In this document: positions 43,352 to 56,400 of the stretch, in pieces | Position numbering within the stretch: the first letter of the stretch is position 1 | Layout of the letters: every line of letters begins with the position of its first letter | DNA from: Pseudomonas sp. RIT623 | GTDB taxonomy: Bacteria; Pseudomonadota; Gammaproteobacteria; Pseudomonadales; Pseudomonadaceae | Direction of reading: 5' to 3' | Assembly: GCF_004519305.1 (NCBI RefSeq) | Contig: NZ_SOZA01000004.1 | Location: 1 to 64,000 of the forward strand | DNA length: 64,000 bases | Program-made: the position numbers and the translations under genes | The notes under the pieces: generated by a model | Seen by the model: only the letters and a program-made list of their open reading frames with translations | Database searches by the model: none | What the model was told of the DNA's origin: nothing

Positions 43352-44916
43352 CCGCCAGAGAACAGCGACGCCAACCCATTTCCACGGGCTCCGAGTGGAC
43401 CTTCGAGCTGATCCAGACCTACGACCGCGAGATCAGCCGCCTGGCCGCGCGCTACGCCCTGGACACCTACCCCAACCAGATCGAAGTGATCACCGCCGAA
43501 CAGATGATGGATGCCTACGCCTCGGTGGGCATGCCGCTGGGCTATCACCACTGGTCCTATGGCAAGCAGTTCCTCAGCACCGAGAAATCCTACAGCCGTG
43601 GCCAGATGGGCCTGGCCTACGAGATCGTGATCAACTCCGATCCGTGCATCGCCTACCTGATGGAAGAAAACACCATGTGCATGCAGGCGCTGGTGATTGC
43701 CCACGCCTGCTACGGCCACAACAGCTTCTTCAAGGGCAACTACCTGTTCCGCACCTGGACCGACGCCAGTTCGATCATCGACTACCTGGTGTTCGCCAAG
43801 CAGTACATCGCCCAGTGCGAGGAGCGCCACGGCATCGATGCCGTCGAGGACCTGATCGACTCCTGCCACGCCCTGATGAACTACGGCGTGGACCGCTACA
43901 AGCGCCCCTACCCGATATCCGCCGAGGAAGAGCGGCGTCGCCAGAAGGAGCGTGAGGAACACCTGCAAAAGCAGATCAACGACCTGTGGCGGACCATCCC
44001 CAAAGGCTCGGAAAAGGCCGGCGAGCGAGACGATGCGCGGTTCCCAGCCGAACCCCAGGAGAACATCCTCTACTTCATCGAAAAGCACGCACCACTGCTG
44101 GAACCCTGGCAGCGCGAGGTGGTGCGCATCGTGCGCAAGATCGCCCAGTATTTCTATCCACAGCGCCAGACCCAGGTGATGAACGAAGGCTGGGCAACGT
44201 TCTGGCACTACACCCTGATGAACGACTTGTACGACGAAGGCCTGATCACCGAAGGCTTCATGATGGAGTTCCTGCAATCGCATACCAGCGTGGTGTTCCA
44301 GCCAGGCTTCGACAGCCCTTACTACAGCGGCATCAATCCCTACGCCCTGGGCTTCGCCATGTACACCGACATCCGGCGCATGTGCGAGCACCCCACCGAG
44401 GAGGATCGCCGCTGGTTCCCCGACATCGCCGGCAGCGACTGGCTGTCGACCATCAAGTTCGCCATGAGCAGCTTCAAGGACGAGAGCTTCATCTTGCAGT
44501 ACCTGTCGCCCAAGGTCATGCGCGACCTCAAGCTATTCAGCATCCTCGACGACGACCAGCGTGACGACCTGCTGGTGCCGGCGATCCATGACGAAGACGG
44601 CTACCGCACCATCCGTGAGCAGTTGGCCGCGCAGTACAACCTCGGCAACCGCGAACCCAACGTGCAGATCTGGAGCATCGACCGCCGCGGTGACCGTTCG
44701 CTGACCCTGCGCCACCAGCAACACAACCGCAAACCCCTGGGCGACTCCACCGAGGAGGTGCTCAAGCACCTGCACCGCCTGTGGGGTTTCGACATTCACC
44801 TGGAGACCGTGCAGGGTGACCAACTGATGAAGACCCACCACATGCCGCCTCGCGGCGAGCATGGCGAGGCCGGCGACTACGGGCGCATGGACCTGGCCGT
44901 GGTGCATCACCTCTAG
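43348..44916 (+). CDS. spoVR: SpoVR family protein (YcgB)
   Basis: A 522-residue SpoVR/YcgB protein. The family is named after a Bacillus cortex protein but is common in proteobacteria, where it accompanies yeaH and prkA. The His/Glu-rich motif [20 protein letters not shown] (about 277-296) resembles a metal-binding helix and is strongly conserved. [17 protein letters not shown] segments and the C-terminal [15 protein letters not shown] follow. Its ATG overlaps yeaH by 4 bases. The function is unproven. Confidence 0.93.
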   Translation: MTAREQRRQPISTGSEWTFELIQTYDREISRLAARYALDTYPNQIEVITAEQMMDAYASVGMPLGYHHWSYGKQFLSTEKSYSRGQMGLAYEIVINSDPCIAYLMEENTMCMQALVIAHACYGHNSFFKGNYLFRTWTDASSIIDYLVFAKQYIAQCEERHGIDAVEDLIDSCHALMNYGVDRYKRPYPISAEEERRRQKEREEHLQKQINDLWRTIPKGSEKAGERDDARFPAEPQENILYFIEKHAPLLEPWQREVVRIVRKIAQYFYPQRQTQVMNEGWATFWHYTLMNDLYDEGLITEGFMMEFLQSHTSVVFQPGFDSPYYSGINPYALGFAMYTDIRRMCEHPTEEDRRWFPDIAGSDWLSTIKFAMSSFKDESFILQYLSPKVMRDLKLFSILDDDQRDDLLVPAIHDEDGYRTIREQLAAQYNLGNREPNVQIWSIDRRGDRSLTLRHQQHNRKPLGDSTEEVLKHLHRLWGFDIHLETVQGDQLMKTHHMPPRGEHGEAGDYGRMDLAVVHHL

Positions 44917-44973
44917 CCAGCCACCTCCATTACCGGCGACAGGGTATCCTGTGGCCAGTAATGGAGGTTTCAC

Positions 44974-46071
44974 ATGCATATCTACAAGGTTGGCGGCGCC
45001 GTGCGCGACCGCTTGCTCGGTCGCCCGGTCAGCGATATCGATTGGCTGGTGGTCGGCGCCACGGTCGAACAGATGCAAGCCCAGGGCTTTCGCCCGGTTG
45101 GCGCCGACTTCCCGGTGTTCATCCACCCGAAAAGCGGCGAGGAGTACGCCCTGGCCCGCACCGAGCGCAAGAGCGGGCGCGGTTACGGCGGCTTCACCTT
45201 CCACGCCAGCCCCGAGGTCACTCTCGAGGAAGATCTGATTCGCCGCGACCTGACCATCAATGCCATGGCCGAGGATGAACAGGGTACGGTTTACGATCCC
45301 TACGGCGGCCAGGTCGATCTTGAACAGCGTATCCTGCGCCATGTTTCCCCGGCGTTCGCCGAAGATCCCCTGCGCGTGCTGCGCGTTGCGCGCTTTGCGG
45401 CGCGCTATGCGCCGCTGGGTTTCCATGTCGCTGAGCAAACCCTGGCACTGATGCGCCAGATCGCCGAATCCGGCGAATTGCAGGCGCTGACGGCTGAGCG
45501 CAGCTGGAAGGAGATCGAGCGGGCGCTGATGGAGAGCGAGCCGCAAGTGTTCGTCCAGGTGTTGCGTGATTCGGGTGCCCTGAAGGAACTGATGCCGGAG
45601 CTGGAAAACGGCAAGGATACACTCGCGGCGCTGCATCAGGCCGCGCAGCACCAGCAGCCGCTGGCGGTACGCTGGGCATGCCTGCTGCGCGGGCTGGAGC
45701 CGGCGGCGATCAAGGCACTCAACCAGCGCTTCAAGGCCCCCCGTGAATGCCAGGAACTGGCCGTTCTGGTGGGGGAGTTTGCCGGGCATGCTGACGACGC
45801 CTTGCAGTTGCCCCCTGCGAGTTTGCTGGAAATGTTGCAGAAGTTCGACGTATATCGGCGACCGCAGCGGTTCGAGGATTTCATTGCTGCGTGTGCAATG
45901 GCACAGGGCGATGCCGGTTATCCACAGGCCGACTATTTGCGCGGGGCTGCGGCAGCGGTGCGGGCGGTGGAGGTGAAGCCGCTGGTGGAGGCCGGGCTAA
46001 GCGGGCAAGGCTTGGGGGAGGCGCTCAAGGGCGAGCGGCTGAAAGCGCTCCAGGCTTACAAGCTCGGCTGA
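44974..46071 (+). CDS. cca: CCA-adding tRNA nucleotidyltransferase
   Basis: A 365-residue class II nucleotidyltransferase that adds or repairs the 3' CCA of tRNAs. The signature is [12 protein letters not shown] at 5-16, and the catalytic DxD is D21/D23 in [22 protein letters not shown] and [16 protein letters not shown] are the family's template-pocket motifs. It is shorter than the 412-residue E. coli enzyme and I see no HD phosphohydrolase motif, so the extra phosphatase activity is probably missing. A TATGGAGG-like site precedes the ATG. Confidence 0.94.
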   Translation: MHIYKVGGAVRDRLLGRPVSDIDWLVVGATVEQMQAQGFRPVGADFPVFIHPKSGEEYALARTERKSGRGYGGFTFHASPEVTLEEDLIRRDLTINAMAEDEQGTVYDPYGGQVDLEQRILRHVSPAFAEDPLRVLRVARFAARYAPLGFHVAEQTLALMRQIAESGELQALTAERSWKEIERALMESEPQVFVQVLRDSGALKELMPELENGKDTLAALHQAAQHQQPLAVRWACLLRGLEPAAIKALNQRFKAPRECQELAVLVGEFAGHADDALQLPPASLLEMLQKFDVYRRPQRFEDFIAACAMAQGDAGYPQADYLRGAAAAVRAVEVKPLVEAGLSGQGLGEALKGERLKALQAYKLG

Positions 46072-46078
46072 CGCTACC

Positions 46079-46172
46079 GGCCTCTTCGCGAGCAAGCTCG
46101 CTCCTACAGGTAACCCTTCACCGGCAACGATGACGATACCCTGTAGGAGCGGGCTTGCCCGCGAAAGGGCCG
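46079..46172. repeat. Inverted REP pair between cca and folK
   Basis: TTCGCGAGCAAGCTCGCTCCTACAGG faces CCTGTAGGAGCGGGCTTGCCCGCGAA. It separates the convergent cca and folK genes and probably ends both transcripts. Confidence 0.85.
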
Positions 46173-46180
46173 GCACAGGC

Positions 46181-46690
46181 TTACGCCGGAGTCAGCTGCA
46201 ACCCCCGCCACTCGAAGGCGACCGGTGCCAGCACCTGGTCGATCTGCGCCTCCTGCCACAACCGCGCCATGCTTTTCTCCACCCCCGGGTGAACCAGCGC
46301 CGGCGCGAGCAACGACAACGGCCACAGCACGAAAGCATTCTTCAGGATCTCTGCCCTGGGCAGCACCAACCCATCGAAGGCGCCGTGCAGGTCGTCGTAC
46401 ATCAGCACATCGATATCCAACGGCAGCCCCTTGCGGTCTGGCGCATAGCGGCCGTTGTCGGCCTCGATGAACTTGAGCCGACGGTCCAGCTCCATCAGCG
46501 GCAGGTCGGTCTTGCCGGTCACCACGAAATTGATGAACGGCCCGCTCTTGATGCCCACCGCCTGGCTCTCGAAGGCCGGCGAGCAGCGCATGTCCGAGAG
46601 AATCGCCGCCAAGGCATCGAGGCCAGCACACAGATGCTGGTGGCGGTCGATATTGCTGCCCAGCCCAAGGTAAACCGTGCTCAGAGACAT
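46181..46690 (-). CDS. folK: 2-amino-4-hydroxy-6-hydroxymethyldihydropteridine pyrophosphokinase
   Basis: A 169-residue HPPK that transfers pyrophosphate to the pterin in folate synthesis. The N-terminal VYLGLGSNIDRHQHL is the family signature, and GPFINFVVTGKTDLPLMELDRRLKFIE and YDDLHGAFDGLVLPRAEI continue it. The segment PDRKGLPLDIDVLMYDD carries the catalytic aspartates. It overlaps folB by 10 bases on the minus strand, so the two consecutive folate steps are coupled. Confidence 0.95.
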   Translation of the reverse strand: MSLSTVYLGLGSNIDRHQHLCAGLDALAAILSDMRCSPAFESQAVGIKSGPFINFVVTGKTDLPLMELDRRLKFIEADNGRYAPDRKGLPLDIDVLMYDDLHGAFDGLVLPRAEILKNAFVLWPLSLLAPALVHPGVEKSMARLWQEAQIDQVLAPVAFEWRGLQLTPA

Positions 46691-47037
46691 CCGCGCTCGA
46701 TCTCCACGCCAACACCACCACGGGCCGCCGGTACCGCGCCCGGCTTGGTGAGCTTCAGGCGCACCCAGGGAATGTTGAATTCCGCCATCAACACCGCCAC
46801 CAGGCGCTCGGCGAAGGTCTCGACCAGCTCGAAGCGCGCCTGCTCGGCGAACGCCTGTACCCGTGCCGAAACGCTGGCGTAGTCCAGCGCCAGCGACAGG
46901 TCGTCACCGGCGGCGGCCGGGCGGTTGTCCCAGGCGAAACTCAGGTCCAGGCGCAGGCATTGGCGAATATCCCGCTCCCAGTCATAGGCACCGATGACGG
47001 TATCGACTTCCAGGCCTTCGATGAACACTCTGTCCAA
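46681..47037 (-). CDS. folB: Dihydroneopterin aldolase
   Basis: A 118-residue FolB that cleaves dihydroneopterin to 6-hydroxymethyl-dihydropterin. It begins [21 protein letters not shown], with the active-site Tyr/Glu region. [18 protein letters not shown] and the lysine-containing [11 protein letters not shown] follow. The best start is a TTG, preceded at good distance by GGAGAG; an in-frame ATG eight codons upstream lies before that site. It is first in folB-folK and divergent from plsY. Confidence 0.9.
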   Translation of the reverse strand: MDRVFIEGLEVDTVIGAYDWERDIRQCLRLDLSFAWDNRPAAAGDDLSLALDYASVSARVQAFAEQARFELVETFAERLVAVLMAEFNIPWVRLKLTKPGAVPAARGGVGVEIERGCL

Positions 47038-47111
47038 GCACTTCTCTCCACAGCACGACAAGGGCGACGGGCGCCGTTAGAATCAGGGCGTCCTCGCCCG
47101 GAATAGTTAGC

Positions 47112-47681
47112 ATGTTTTGGTCACTGGCGCTGTTTGCCTACCTGCTCGGCTCTCTGTCCTTCGCCATCGTCCTGAGCCGCCTCAGTGGTAGCCCCGACCC
47201 ACGTTCCAGCGGCTCCGGCAATGCCGGCGCGACCAACATGCTACGCCTGGCGGGCCGCAAACTGGCGATCCTGACGCTGCTCGGCGACCTGTGCAAGGGC
47301 ATGTTGCCCGTGCTGCTGGCCCGCCTGGCCGGTCTCGACCAGCAAGAACAGGCCTGGGTCGGCGTCTGCGCGGTGCTCGGGCACCTGTTCCCGATCTACT
47401 TCCGCTTCCAGGGCGGCAAGGGCGTGGCAACCGCCGCGGGCATGCTCATGGCCCTGTACTTCCCCGCCGCGCTGCTGGCCATCGGCGCCTGGCTGCTGAC
47501 CTTCTACCTCACCCGCACCAGCTCGCTGGCGGCACTGATCGCCACGCCGCTGACCTTGCCATTGCTGGCTTGGCGCGAACCCGAGGCGCTGCTGCCGATG
47601 ACCGTGCTGACCCTGCTGATCGTCTGGCGCCACCGCAACAATCTGCGCGACCTGTTCGCCGGGCGCGAGCGCCATTTCTGA
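47112..47681 (+). CDS. plsY: Glycerol-3-phosphate acyltransferase PlsY
   Basis: A 189-residue inner-membrane enzyme that acylates glycerol-3-phosphate from acyl-phosphate. The three conserved motifs are visible: [16 protein letters not shown] (about 37-52), the [21 protein letters not shown] stretch (about 95-115), and [16 protein letters not shown] near the C-terminus. Five hydrophobic segments fit the family. It is alone, divergent from folB and convergent with tsaD. Confidence 0.95.
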   Translation: MFWSLALFAYLLGSLSFAIVLSRLSGSPDPRSSGSGNAGATNMLRLAGRKLAILTLLGDLCKGMLPVLLARLAGLDQQEQAWVGVCAVLGHLFPIYFRFQGGKGVATAAGMLMALYFPAALLAIGAWLLTFYLTRTSSLAALIATPLTLPLLAWREPEALLPMTVLTLLIVWRHRNNLRDLFAGRERHF

Positions 47682-47706
47682 TGGCGCCCGCCGAGCCGGC
47701 CAGGTT

Positions 47707-48732
47707 TCAGACGGCCGGCAACTGCTCCATCGGCCAGCGCGCCTGCACGCTGATCGCCAGGTCCTGCTGCTGCCCCGCCAACAGGCGCTGGCAACCGGCG
47801 TAGGCGATCATCGCACCGTTGTCGGTGCAAAAACGTGGCCGAGCGTAATAGACGTTGCCCTTGATGCTCGCCAGCATCTGTTCCAGCGACAGGCGCAGGG
47901 CCTTGTTGGCGCTCACGCCACCGGCGATGACCAGGCGCTTGAGGCCGGTCTGCTTGAGGGCGCGCTTGCACTTGATGGTCAGAGTCTCCACCACCGCCTG
48001 CTGGAACGCCAGCGACACGTCGCAACGGGTTTGCTCGTTGTCGTCCCCGGCGTCGCGGCACTGCTGCCAGGTGTTCAGGGCGAAGGTCTTGAGGCCGCTG
48101 AAACTGAACTGCAGGCCAGGCCGGTCGCACATCGGCCGCGGGAACACAAAGCGCCCCGGCGTCCCCTGCTCGGCCAGGCGGGCGATCTCGGGGCCGCCCG
48201 GATAATTCAGGCCAATCAGCTTGGCGGTCTTGTCGAAGGCTTCGCCCGCGGCGTCGTCGAGGCTCTCGCCCAGCAGTTCGTATTGGCCGATGCCATCGAC
48301 TCGTACCAGCTGGGTATGGCCGCCGGACACCAACAAAGCGACGAACGGAAATTCCGGCGGTTGCTCCTCGAGCATCGGCGCCAGCAAGTGGCCTTCCATA
48401 TGGTGTACGCCGATCGCCGGGATATCCCAGGCAAACGCCAGCGCCTGGGCGCAGGAGGCCCCCACCAGCAGCGCGCCGACCAGGCCGGGACCCGCGGTGT
48501 AGGCGATGGCGTCGATCTCGGTGGCGACGCAGTCGGCCTCCTGCAACACCTGGCGGATCAGCGGCAGCATGCGCTTGACGTGATCGCGCGAGGCGAGCTC
48601 AGGTACCACGCCGCCATAGACGCGGTGCAGGTCGATCTGGCTGAACAGCGCGTCGGCCAGCAGGCCGCGTTCACTGTCGTATAATGCGACGCCAGTTTCG
48701 TCGCAGGATGTTTCCAATCCCAGTACTAGCAT
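47707..48732 (-). CDS. tsaD: tRNA N6-threonylcarbamoyladenosine transferase TsaD
   Basis: A 341-residue ASKHA-fold enzyme that attaches threonylcarbamoyl to A37 of ANN-decoding tRNAs with TsaB, TsaC and TsaE. It begins [19 protein letters not shown]. The iron-binding histidines H111 and H115 are in [10 protein letters not shown], and [11 protein letters not shown] is a nucleotide-binding motif. It lies divergent to rpsU, the standard bacterial arrangement. Confidence 0.97.
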   Translation of the reverse strand: MLVLGLETSCDETGVALYDSERGLLADALFSQIDLHRVYGGVVPELASRDHVKRMLPLIRQVLQEADCVATEIDAIAYTAGPGLVGALLVGASCAQALAFAWDIPAIGVHHMEGHLLAPMLEEQPPEFPFVALLVSGGHTQLVRVDGIGQYELLGESLDDAAGEAFDKTAKLIGLNYPGGPEIARLAEQGTPGRFVFPRPMCDRPGLQFSFSGLKTFALNTWQQCRDAGDDNEQTRCDVSLAFQQAVVETLTIKCKRALKQTGLKRLVIAGGVSANKALRLSLEQMLASIKGNVYYARPRFCTDNGAMIAYAGCQRLLAGQQQDLAISVQARWPMEQLPAV

Positions 48733-48819
48733 GGGTCCGTGCCTTGTCGAGGCTGAATTCGAAGGCGCGCATGATAGTCCCCGTACCTTGTGCCGACCAG
48801 CGGTTTTCGATCAGAGGCT

Positions 48820-48847
48820 TTGCATTCCGGCCAGCTAAGGGTTAACA
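48820..48847 (+). promoter_or_regulatory. Candidate rpsU promoter with inverted repeat over the -10
   Basis: TTGCAT (48820-48825), a 16-base spacer and TTAACA (48842-48847) form a sigma-70-like promoter about 90 bases before rpsU. An inverted repeat AAGGGTT/AACCCTT (48837-48843 and 48853-48859) overlaps the -10. This comes from inspection only. Confidence 0.4.
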
Positions 48848-48937
48848 TCCGCAACCCTTGAAAACCGACGTTCTCCAGCACACCTTATGTTTTGCCAGGA
48901 GCACGTCTACCCCGGTAATGAATTAAGGTAGCCCTGG

Positions 48938-49153
48938 ATGCCAGCCGTCAAAGTTAAAGAGAACGAACCCTTCGACGTAGCTCTGCGTCGTTTCAAGCGC
49001 TCCTGCGAAAAAGCCGGTGTACTGGCTGAAGTTCGTAGCCGCGAGTTTTACGAGAAGCCGACCGCCGAGCGTAAGCGCAAAGCCGCTGCCGCTGTAAAGC
49101 GTCACGCCAAGAAGGTTCAGCGCGAACAGCGCCGCGCCGTTCGTCTGTACTAA
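48938..49153 (+). CDS. rpsU: 30S ribosomal protein S21
   Basis: A 71-residue basic protein of the small subunit. [21 protein letters not shown] and the Arg/Lys-rich tail ([21 protein letters not shown]) are those of bS21. It is the first gene of the rpsU-dnaG-rpoD operon, divergent from tsaD. A 282-base gap with hairpins separates it from dnaG, consistent with much higher expression of rpsU than dnaG. Confidence 0.97.
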   Translation: MPAVKVKENEPFDVALRRFKRSCEKAGVLAEVRSREFYEKPTAERKRKAAAAVKRHAKKVQREQRRAVRLY

Positions 49154-49435
49154 TACAGCCGTTCTACGCAAAGCTTCTGCCCCGCCCGGCCTCGTGCCGG
49201 GCTGATGGCAGCGGCCGTTTCAAGCCCTTGGCCATGCGCCTTGGGTGCCCCGGCAAAAGCCATGGGCAACCTGCCGCAACACGTCAGAACTGGTCTTTGA
49301 CCAGGCGTGCACGTCCTTTCTGACGAGCCCCTTGCGGGCTGGTGACGAGCACAACACCTCTTCTCCGCCGCACCCTCACACCAAAACCCGCGCACAAGCG
49401 TTTAGACTTGCCAGTTGCCAGATGACGAGACTGCC
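49154..49435 (+). other. rpsU-dnaG intergenic region with hairpins
   Basis: This 282-base gap holds GCCCGGC-CTCGT-GCCGGGC (49184-49202) and a smaller AGCCC-CTTGC-GGGCT hairpin near 49329-49343. Neither has a U-tract. In E. coli a partial terminator at this position limits dnaG expression; these hairpins may do the same by attenuation or RNA processing. I see no gene in the gap. Confidence 0.5.
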
Positions 49436-51427
49436 ATGGCCGGGCTGATTCCCCAAAGCTTCATCGATGACCTTCTCAACCGCACCGACATCGTCGATGT
49501 GGTGAGCTCGCGCGTCCAGCTGAAAAAGACCGGCAAGAACCTGTCTGCCTGCTGCCCGTTCCACAAGGAGAAGTCACCCTCCTTCACCGTCAGCCCCGAC
49601 AAGCAGTTCTACTACTGCTTTGGCTGCGGCGCCGGCGGCAACGCGCTTGGCTTCATCATGGACCACGACAACCTGGACTTCCCCCAGGCGGTCGAGGAGC
49701 TGGCCCGCGCGGCGGGCATGGAAGTGCCCCGCGAAGAAGGCCGCCGCGGGCAGAAGCCGCGCCAACCCACCGACTCGCCGCTGTACCCGCTGCTGGAGGC
49801 GGCCAGCGAATTCTATCGCCAGGCCCTGCGTGGCCACCCCACCCGCAAGGCGGCGGTGGACTACCTGAAGGGGCGCGGCCTGTCCGGCGAGATCGCCCGC
49901 GACTTCGGCCTGGGCTTTGCCCCGCCGGGCTGGGACAACCTGCTCAAGCACCTGGGCGCCGACAGCCTGCAACAAAAGGTGATGATCGACGCAGGCCTCT
50001 TGATCGAGAACGCCGAGAGCGGCAAGCGCTATGACCGCTTCCGCGACCGGGTGATGTTCCCCATCCGCGACAGCCGCGGCCGGGTGATCGCCTTTGGCGG
50101 CCGGGTCCTGGGCGACGACAAGCCCAAGTACCTGAACTCCCCGGAAACCCCGGTGTTCCACAAGGGCCAGGAGCTGTATGGCCTGTACGAGGCACGCAAG
50201 CACAACCGCAACCTCGACGAAGTCATCGTGGTCGAAGGCTACATGGACGTCATCGCCCTGGCCCAGCAAGGCCTGCGCAACGCCGTGGCCACCCTCGGCA
50301 CGGCCACCAGCGAAGAGCACCTCAAGCGCCTGTTCCGCGTGGTGCCCAGCGTATTGTTCTGCTTCGACGGCGACCAGGCTGGGCGCAAGGCCGCCTGGCG
50401 CGCCCTGGAATCGACCCTGTCGAGCCTGCAGGACGGGCGCCGCGCGCGCTTCCTGTTCCTGCCCGAGGGCGAAGACCCGGACAGCCTGGTTCGCGCCGAA
50501 GGCACCGACGCCTTCCAGGCCCGCATCAACCAGCACGCCCAGCCCTTGGCCGATTATTTCTTCGAGCAGTTGAGCAACGAGGCCGACCCGCGCTCGCTGG
50601 AAGGCAAGGCGCATATGGTGACCCTGGCAGCGCCGCTGATCGAGCAGGTGCCAGGCGCCAACCTGCGCCAGCTGATGCGCAACCGCCTGAAGGACATCAC
50701 CGGCCTCGACCCGCAGCAGATGGAACAATTGGCGCAGCAGGCACCAGCCCCCAGCCAGGTACCTGACTACGACCCCGGCTATGACTACGACGCCATGGCC
50801 AGCTACACGCCGGACTACGCCGAGCAGGCGTACCAGCCCGACTACGGCGCGCACCAGCAAGAACAACGCCCGTGGACACCGAACAAGGGCGGCGGCAAGA
50901 AACAGTGGGACGGCAAGCCCTGGGACAAGAAAGGCGGCAAGCCTTGGCAGCGCGACGGCCAGCGCGGCGAAGCGCCGCCACGGATACCGGCGCCGGTGGA
51001 GCCACCGACGCTCTCGGCGCTGCGCACCCTGCTGCATCACCCGCTACTGGCCGGCAAGGTCGAGGACGCCAGCCACTTCGCCGACGAAGAGCAACTCTAC
51101 AGCCAGTTGCTGGTGGCGCTGATCGAAGCCGCGCAGAAGAATCCTAAGCTAAGCTCTATGCAGCTGATCGCACGCTGGCACGGCACCGAACAAGGCCGCC
51201 TGCTGCGCGCCCTGGCCGAGAAGGAATGGTTGATAGATGCCGACAACCTTGAACAACAGTTTTTCGACACTATAACTAGCTTGTCCGCCCGCCAACGCGA
51301 GCGCAGCCTGGAACATCTGCTCAGGAAAGCACGTCAAAGCGAGTTGAACGCAGAGGAAAAATCTCAGCTGCTCGCCCTGCTCAGCAGGAATGTTCCCGCA
51401 CAAAACCCGACCTCATCTGGCGCGTGA
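49436..51427 (+). CDS. dnaG: DNA primase
   Basis: A 663-residue primase that makes RNA primers at the replication fork. The N-terminal zinc ligands C40, H43, C61 and C64 match E. coli positions. The RNA-polymerase core and TOPRIM motif VVEGYMDVIALAQ (about 267-279) with FCFDGDQAGRKAAW follow. A Tyr/Gln/Lys/Trp-rich low-complexity linker (about 440-520) leads to the C-terminal DnaB-interacting domain. Translation starts at an ATG seven codons into the open frame. Confidence 0.96.
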   Translation: MAGLIPQSFIDDLLNRTDIVDVVSSRVQLKKTGKNLSACCPFHKEKSPSFTVSPDKQFYYCFGCGAGGNALGFIMDHDNLDFPQAVEELARAAGMEVPREEGRRGQKPRQPTDSPLYPLLEAASEFYRQALRGHPTRKAAVDYLKGRGLSGEIARDFGLGFAPPGWDNLLKHLGADSLQQKVMIDAGLLIENAESGKRYDRFRDRVMFPIRDSRGRVIAFGGRVLGDDKPKYLNSPETPVFHKGQELYGLYEARKHNRNLDEVIVVEGYMDVIALAQQGLRNAVATLGTATSEEHLKRLFRVVPSVLFCFDGDQAGRKAAWRALESTLSSLQDGRRARFLFLPEGEDPDSLVRAEGTDAFQARINQHAQPLADYFFEQLSNEADPRSLEGKAHMVTLAAPLIEQVPGANLRQLMRNRLKDITGLDPQQMEQLAQQAPAPSQVPDYDPGYDYDAMASYTPDYAEQAYQPDYGAHQQEQRPWTPNKGGGKKQWDGKPWDKKGGKPWQRDGQRGEAPPRIPAPVEPPTLSALRTLLHHPLLAGKVEDASHFADEEQLYSQLLVALIEAAQKNPKLSSMQLIARWHGTEQGRLLRALAEKEWLIDADNLEQQFFDTITSLSARQRERSLEHLLRKARQSELNAEEKSQLLALLSRNVPAQNPTSSGA

Positions 51428-51440
51428 GGTCCATGCTCGG

Positions 51441-51446
51441 GTATAA
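51441..51446 (+). promoter_or_regulatory. Internal rpoD promoter, -10 element
   Basis: A consensus TATAAT lies in the dnaG-rpoD gap, 49 bases before the rpoD ATG. No good -35 is apparent 16-18 bases upstream, where the sequence is GC-rich and within the dnaG 3' end. It fits a separate rpoD promoter inside the operon. Confidence 0.55.
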
Positions 51447-51494
51447 TCCTCGGCTTGTTTTTTGCCCGCCAAGACCTTCAGTGGATAGGGTGTT

Positions 51495-53345
<1,851 letters not shown>

Positions 53346-53350
53346 GACCA

Positions 53351-53378
53351 ACCCCGGCCCAGGCCGGGGTTTTTCTTT
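53351..53378 (+). terminator. rpoD terminator
   Basis: ACCCCGGCC/GGCCGGGGT stem followed by TTTTCTTTT, 5 bases after the rpoD stop. Classical rho-independent terminator. Confidence 0.9.
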
Positions 53379-53464
53379 TGTGACAGAAGGTCATTGCCAG
53401 CGCCTACCCCGCGGCCCGGATGCCCGTCTACACTCGAATCAGTTCACCTGATCGAGAGGCCGCT

Positions 53465-56400
53465 ATGCCCTTTATGCCGGCCCTCCTGTTGCTGATCCTG
53501 CTCGCCTGGAACACAACGGCCGGCGCCCTGACCCTGACCGACGAGGAACAAGCCTGGCTCAGCGCCCACCCCCAGCTGCGCCTGGGCGTAGACGCTTCAT
53601 GGCCGCCGTTCGAATTTCGCGACCAGGAAGGCCGCTACCAGGGACTGGCCGCCGATTACATTGCCCTGATCCAGGAACGCCTGGGCATCACGCTCAAGCC
53701 GGTCGAACCCAGCAGCTGGACCGAAGTTCTGCAACAAGCCCGCGGCAACCGCCTCGACCTGCTGCCCGGGATCATGTCCACTCCAGAGCGCCAGGCCTAC
53801 CTGGCCTTCACCCGCCCCTACCTGGACTTCCCCATCGTCATCCTCGCCCATGCCGGTGGCGCGCAACCGCGCAACCTCAAGGACCTGTATGGCCTCAAGG
53901 TCGCGGTGGTGGAGAACTACGCGCCCCACGAACTGCTGCGCGCTCACCACCCCGACCTCAACCTGGTGGCCATGCCCAACGTCAGCTCGACACTGCAGGC
54001 CTTGGCCACCGATGAAGTCGACGCCGTGGTCGGCGACCTCGCCTCGAGCATCTGGAGCCTGCGCCAGCTCAAGCTCGACGGCCTGTACGTGAGCGGCGAG
54101 ACGCCCTACCGTTACCAGCTGGCCATGGCCGTGCCGCAACAGCAGAAGATGCTGGTGGGCATTCTCGACAAGGTCATGGCCGACATGAGCAGCGGCGAGG
54201 TCAGCCAAATCCAGCAACGCTGGGTGGGCAACGTCGTCGACCAACGGACCTTCTGGCGCGACATCCTGCTCTACGGCCTGCCCGGCGTCCTGCTGCTGGT
54301 GGCCATCCTCGCCGTGGTGATCCGCATCAACCGTCGGCTGAGCTCGGAGATTTCCCGACGCATCGCCCTCGAGCAAGAGCTACGCAGCAGCGAATACCAC
54401 TACCGCGGCCTGATCGAAAGCCTCTCGGCAGTGGCCTGGGAGGCCGATGCCAACGACTTCAGTTACAGCTACGTCTCACCCCATGCCGAGGACCTGCTCG
54501 GCTACCCTACCGGCGAATGGCTCAAGCCCGGCTTCTGGCGCAGCATCCTGCACCCCGAGGATGCGCTCTGGGCCCAGGCCTATTGCGACAGCGAGACCGC
54601 CGCCGGTCGCGACCACAGCCTCGACTACCGGGTGATCCGTGCCGACGGGCACACCCTGTGGGTGCGCAACATCGTCAGCATGATCAAGCACGGCCACAAA
54701 CCCTTGATGCGCGGACTGATGATCGACATCAGCGAAACCAAGCACACCGAAGCCGCCCTGCGCCTGTCCGAGCAGAAGTTCGCCTCGGTGTTCCAGCAAT
54801 GCCCGGACATCCTGGTCATAGCCCGCCACAGCGACGGCTGCCTGCTGGAGGTCAACGAGGCCTTCGAGGAGTTGATTGGCCTGGGGCCGGCCCAGGTCAT
54901 CGGCCGCACCGCCACCGAGCTCGGCCTGTGGGGCGTCGCCGGGACCGGCCCGACGCTGCTCGAACGCCTGCACCGCGGCGGCATCCGCAACCTGGAGATG
55001 ACCTTCCGGCGCAGCAATGGCCAGCTGTTCACCGGCCTGACCTCGGCCGAGACCTTCGAGCTCGACAGCACCCCGGCGCTGGTGGTGGCGATCCGCGACA
55101 TCAGCCAGCTCAAGGAAACCCAGCAACAGCTGCAGACCTCCGAAGAGAAATTCGCCAAGGCCTTCCACGCCTCCCCCGACGGCCTGCTGCTGTCGCGCCA
55201 GAGCGACGGCCTGCTGCTGGAGGTCAACGAAGGCTTCCGCCGCCTGACCGGCTACGAAGTCGACCCCAACGTCGACCAGACCTCGCTGGACCTGGGCATC
55301 TGGGTCGACCTGGGCGAGCGCCAACGCCTGATCGAGCAATTGCAACGCGATGGCTTCGTCCGCGATTTCAGCTGCCACCTGCGCCGCAGCGATGGGCAGA
55401 TCCGCCTGTGCGAGTTGTCGGCCCGCCCCCTGCCGATTGGCGGCGTCGACTGCATGCTGACCATCGCCCGCGACATCACCGAACGCCACCTGATGCAGGA
55501 AAAACTGCAACTGGCCGCCACGGTTTTCGAGAACACCGCCGAAGGCGTGCTGATCACCGACACCGACCAGCGCATCAGCGCGGTCAACCGCGCCTTCAGC
55601 GAAATCACCGGCTACAGCGAGAGCGAAGCCCTCGGCCAGACCCCGCGCCTGCTCGCCTCCGGCCAGCACGACAGCGCTTTCTACGCGGCCATGTGGCACC
55701 AGCTCACCGCCGAGGGCCACTGGCAGGGCGAGATCTACAACAAGCGCAAGAACGGCGAGCTCTACCCCGGCTGGCTGACCATCAGCGCAGTGCGCAACCA
55801 CGAGCGCGAGATCACCCACTTCGTCGCCGTGTTCGCCGATATCTCCAGCCTCAAGCACGCCCAGGCCAAGCTCGACTACCAGGCTCACCACGACCCGCTG
55901 ACCGGCCTGCCCAACCGCGCCCTGTTCGAGAACCGCCTGCAAGCGGCACTCGCCTGCACCCAGGCGTCCAACCGCCAGGGCGCGGTGCTGTTCCTCGACC
56001 TCGACCGCTTCAAGCACATCAACGACAGCCTCGGCCATCCGGTCGGCGACCTGCTGCTCAAGGGCATCGCCCAACGCCTCAAGGAGCAGGTGCGCGATGT
56101 CGACACCGTGGCCCGCCTGGGCGGCGACGAGTTCATCATCCTGCTACCCGGACTGCACAAGCCCAGCGACGCCAGCGCCATCGCCAACAAGCTGCTGGCC
56201 GGCTTCCATGCGCCCTTCCAGGCCGGCGACCATGAATTCTTCACCAGCGCCAGCATCGGCATCAGCCTGTATCCCCAGGACGGCACCGACGTCGCCAACC
56301 TGATCCGCAACGCCGACGCCGCCATGTACCGTTCCAAGGCCAAGGGCCGCAACCGGGTCGAGGCCTACACCCGCGACCTCACCGCCCAGGCCAGCGAACG

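Noticed and set aside
54476..56074. 532-codon minus-strand frame inside the GGDEF/EAL gene
   Set aside because: Composition shadow only; the sense frame encodes intact catalytic domains.
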